From: Rhizophagus sp. LPA8_4_AMF
Taxonomy: Eukaryota; Glomeromycota; Glomeromycetes; Glomerales; Glomeraceae
DNA: 20,751 bases
Assembly: GCA_021464525.1 (NCBI GenBank)
Contig: JADRCO010001272.1
Span: 1-20,751 of the forward strand
Direction of reading: 5' to 3'
The position numbers and the translations under genes were made by a program. Positions 18,741 to 20,751 of this stretch are shown in pieces (the first letter of the stretch is position 1; each line of letters opens with the position of its first letter). The notes beneath the pieces were generated by a model. The model was not told the origin of the DNA. It ran no database searches and was given only the letters and a program-made list of their open reading frames with translations.

Positions 18741-20368
18741 GATTAGTCCATACAAATTTAACAACATAAATTTGTGTCTCTATAGATATTTCACAAATTT
18801 ATTTAATTAAAAAATTAACTTAAATTTCTTCATTCTTTTGATCTTTAAAATTTAAAATATTTTTTGTTTTGTGTTGTAAATTTAGCATCGTGATAAATCA
18901 CGTGATATTAACATAATTTGGCCAAAATTTAAACTTTGGCCTAGATAGATTCTTTGCTCGAGTTATTTGGTATTAGAATGGACCGAATATGTGTGTTTAA
19001 AATCGGCGGCGTAAATTATATAAAATCTTCAATAATTATTGTCCGGTACGTAGCGAAGGACTTTCTATTGTAGAGCACCGATAACGAACTTACCGATTTT
19101 GTGTTAACCCATGAAATCTTCCTTCCATCCGCTGACGTCACCTCACTAATTACCCCTGCTTTTTTCCTTTTTTGATTATGTATCACTTTTTACCTGTTTT
19201 ACTGATGATTTTTGTAACACTGCTTATTTTATTTGGTGTTACGTACTTACGTATTTTACATTTATGGCTTTTATGCTATTTTTCGGAATCAATTTTTTTT
19301 AATAAAAAAGTTACTGAGTAGATAAGCGCGACGGACTTTAACGGTTTCCGTTTTCTTAGTATTAATAAACTAAAATGTCAAATATATTTATACCATGATG
19401 GCAGAAATTATTGCCTAACCTGCTGATGGAGTATCTGACAGGCATACTAAATGTTACAGCATAAGGGTTCACTTCCATAATTTATTTAATTCTTCATTTC
19501 CTTTCTTAGTAAAAGAGGAGATAAAAAAATATTTTATATTCCGAATATTTCTGCTAATTTTTTCTTATCATACCGCAGAATCATCTGATTTAATGCAGTT
19601 TTAATGCACACAAAGATCAACGACATATATTTCTTTTATTGGCAGTCTAAATGACTATTGCACTTCAATACAATAACTATATAATATTTTTTATATATAT
19701 TCAATTTTAAATAACATGGGATTTTATTTAGATATTGGTTACCACACTTCGCTACGCAGTCACGCGATGATAACAGAATAATTTTATTGGTAGATCGTGT
19801 ATAATAAGAATCTAACTTTAAATTTAAGGTGTATGCTTTATTAAATTATATAGTAAATACGTTTATCAACAATTTATCAATTATCATAAATAAAACTAAA
19901 TAATAAATGCTAACTAATAAAATATATCGAAAAGAAACAAATAGAAACATAAAGAAGCAATATTGCTGCCTCGCTCGGCGATCTGCAATGTGCGTTATAA
20001 CTTAAAATTATATTAAAATTATAACAAAATCTCTGTCTATTTCTCCTCGTTCGCACCTTTCTTTTATATTTCTCCCCACTCCCGTATAAATTATACTAAA
20101 TGCTAGTGTTTCTTTGCGACAATTATCCTACGTATTAATTAAACAAAGTATAAAGTAATTCTAGCATATGCTATATTTTTAATTTTTACTGTTGGGCGCG
20201 CAGATCATTTGCTTATCTAATATTCATGCGGTTCTCGCGCTCACAGCAACTAGTCCGTATAACAAATATTCTCATATTTTTTCTCATGTATGAGAAAGAT
20301 CGATTTTGTAATACATAAACCGATTTACAGTGTGTCTTGTGACTTCTATATATACTATTTCTTCGATT
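18741..20368. other. Spacer after the array
   Basis: No gene. Sequence down to about 19010 matches the gene E downstream region. TTCCATCCGCTGACGTCACC (19123-19142) and GCGACGGACTTTAACGGTTT (19328-19347) match the spacer after gene B. CACGTG is at 18899-18904. Beyond 19360 nothing recognisable is seen apart from AT-rich sequence. Confidence 0.45.
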
Positions 20369-20388
20369 CGTATAAGTTATCCTTAGTA

Positions 20389-20425
20389 TAAGTTATACTT
20401 GCAATACAAAATTTAAGTATAACTT
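20389..20425. repeat. Perfect 12-bp hairpin
   Basis: TAAGTTATACTT (20389-20400) pairs exactly with AAGTATAACTTA (20414-20425) across 13 bases. TATAAGTTAT also occurs at 20371-20380, and AGTATAA-G-TTATACT is itself palindromic. Confidence 0.8.
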
Positions 20426-20498
20426 ACACCCCGGAATGTATAAGATATATGCCGATTTCTTGTGTTACGCAGATCAGCTTCGAACAGAGACCCGGAAT

Positions 20499-20544
20499 TA
20501 TTCCATTATTATAAGAAATGAATAAAATGCCGTATAATGGAATA
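20499..20544. repeat. Perfect 11-bp hairpin
   Basis: TATTCCATTAT (20499-20509) pairs with ATAATGGAATA (20534-20544) across 24 bases. CGGAAT at about 20548 and ATTCCG at about 20576 form a further inverse pair. With the previous hairpin this suggests a decayed fold-back element at 20370-20580. The 76-codon opposite-strand frame across it is not supported. Confidence 0.7.
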
Positions 20545-20751
20545 AAACGGAATTTTTATGAAATTTTATAATTTTATTCCGACACGTGACAACTAGCCAA
20601 TAATTATCGCAGATTTTATTGACTTTATCCAGTTTATCGTGATGGAAATTTGTAGTAACTGGTAAATTGCCGATCATTTCGGCCAAAATTATTGTCGTGT
20701 CACTAGCACAACCTAGATCAGCCTGCATTAAGATGTGAGCCGGCTAGAATT

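Noticed and set aside
20498..20728. 76-codon opposite-strand frame
   Set aside because: It spans a hairpin repeat at its end and shows no recognisable domain; a transposon-derived frame cannot be excluded.

Overview
The window looks like a non-coding-rich, AT-rich eukaryotic genome segment, most likely from an arbuscular mycorrhizal fungus of the Rhizophagus type. The reasons are very AT-rich spacers with long A and T runs, small spliced genes with 70-103 nt introns (donor mostly GTATGN, acceptor TTTAG), a lineage-specific tandem gene family, and many short fold-back repeats. The species assignment is inference from pattern and memory; no search was possible. No operons, ribosome binding sites, CRISPR arrays or intact transposase genes are visible.

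Layout. (1) 163-975: gene A, a two-exon member of a small gene family whose intron appears to be GC-AG. (2) 1425-1709: frameshifted remains of a restriction-endonuclease-fold gene. (3) 2135-3342: gene H, a predicted three-exon orphan protein with a basic stretch and a conserved-looking C-terminal region. (4) 3343-10422: about 7 kb of mostly repeat and spacer DNA, holding a fold-back element (6481-6765), a protein-coding scrap that recalls a bacterial beta-sandwich domain (8019-8192), an 884-bp inverted-repeat element with internal tandem units (8381-9264) and a tRNA-like relic next to a GC-richer island (9630-9725). (5) 10423-18596: six tandem paralogues of the family, B to G, all on the + strand. 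(6) 18597-20751: spacer with duplicated 3' sequence and hairpin-forming repeats.

The family is the main content. Each full-length member encodes about 210 residues: a helical, Myb/SANT-like N-terminal region in exon 1, then a coiled coil in exon 2. A phase-2 intron lies between them at the same place in all seven genes. D and F have lost the whole N-terminal domain in frame and keep only the coiled coil. D-E and F-G are copies of one roughly 2.6-kb block, promoters and 3' sequence included. A plausible but untested picture is an expanding set of small nuclear proteins that pair through their coiled coils, with D and F as domain-less partners that could titrate the full-length forms.

All splice models come from reading donors, acceptors and frame by eye. 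The repeated phase match across seven genes makes the family models strong; gene H is weaker.
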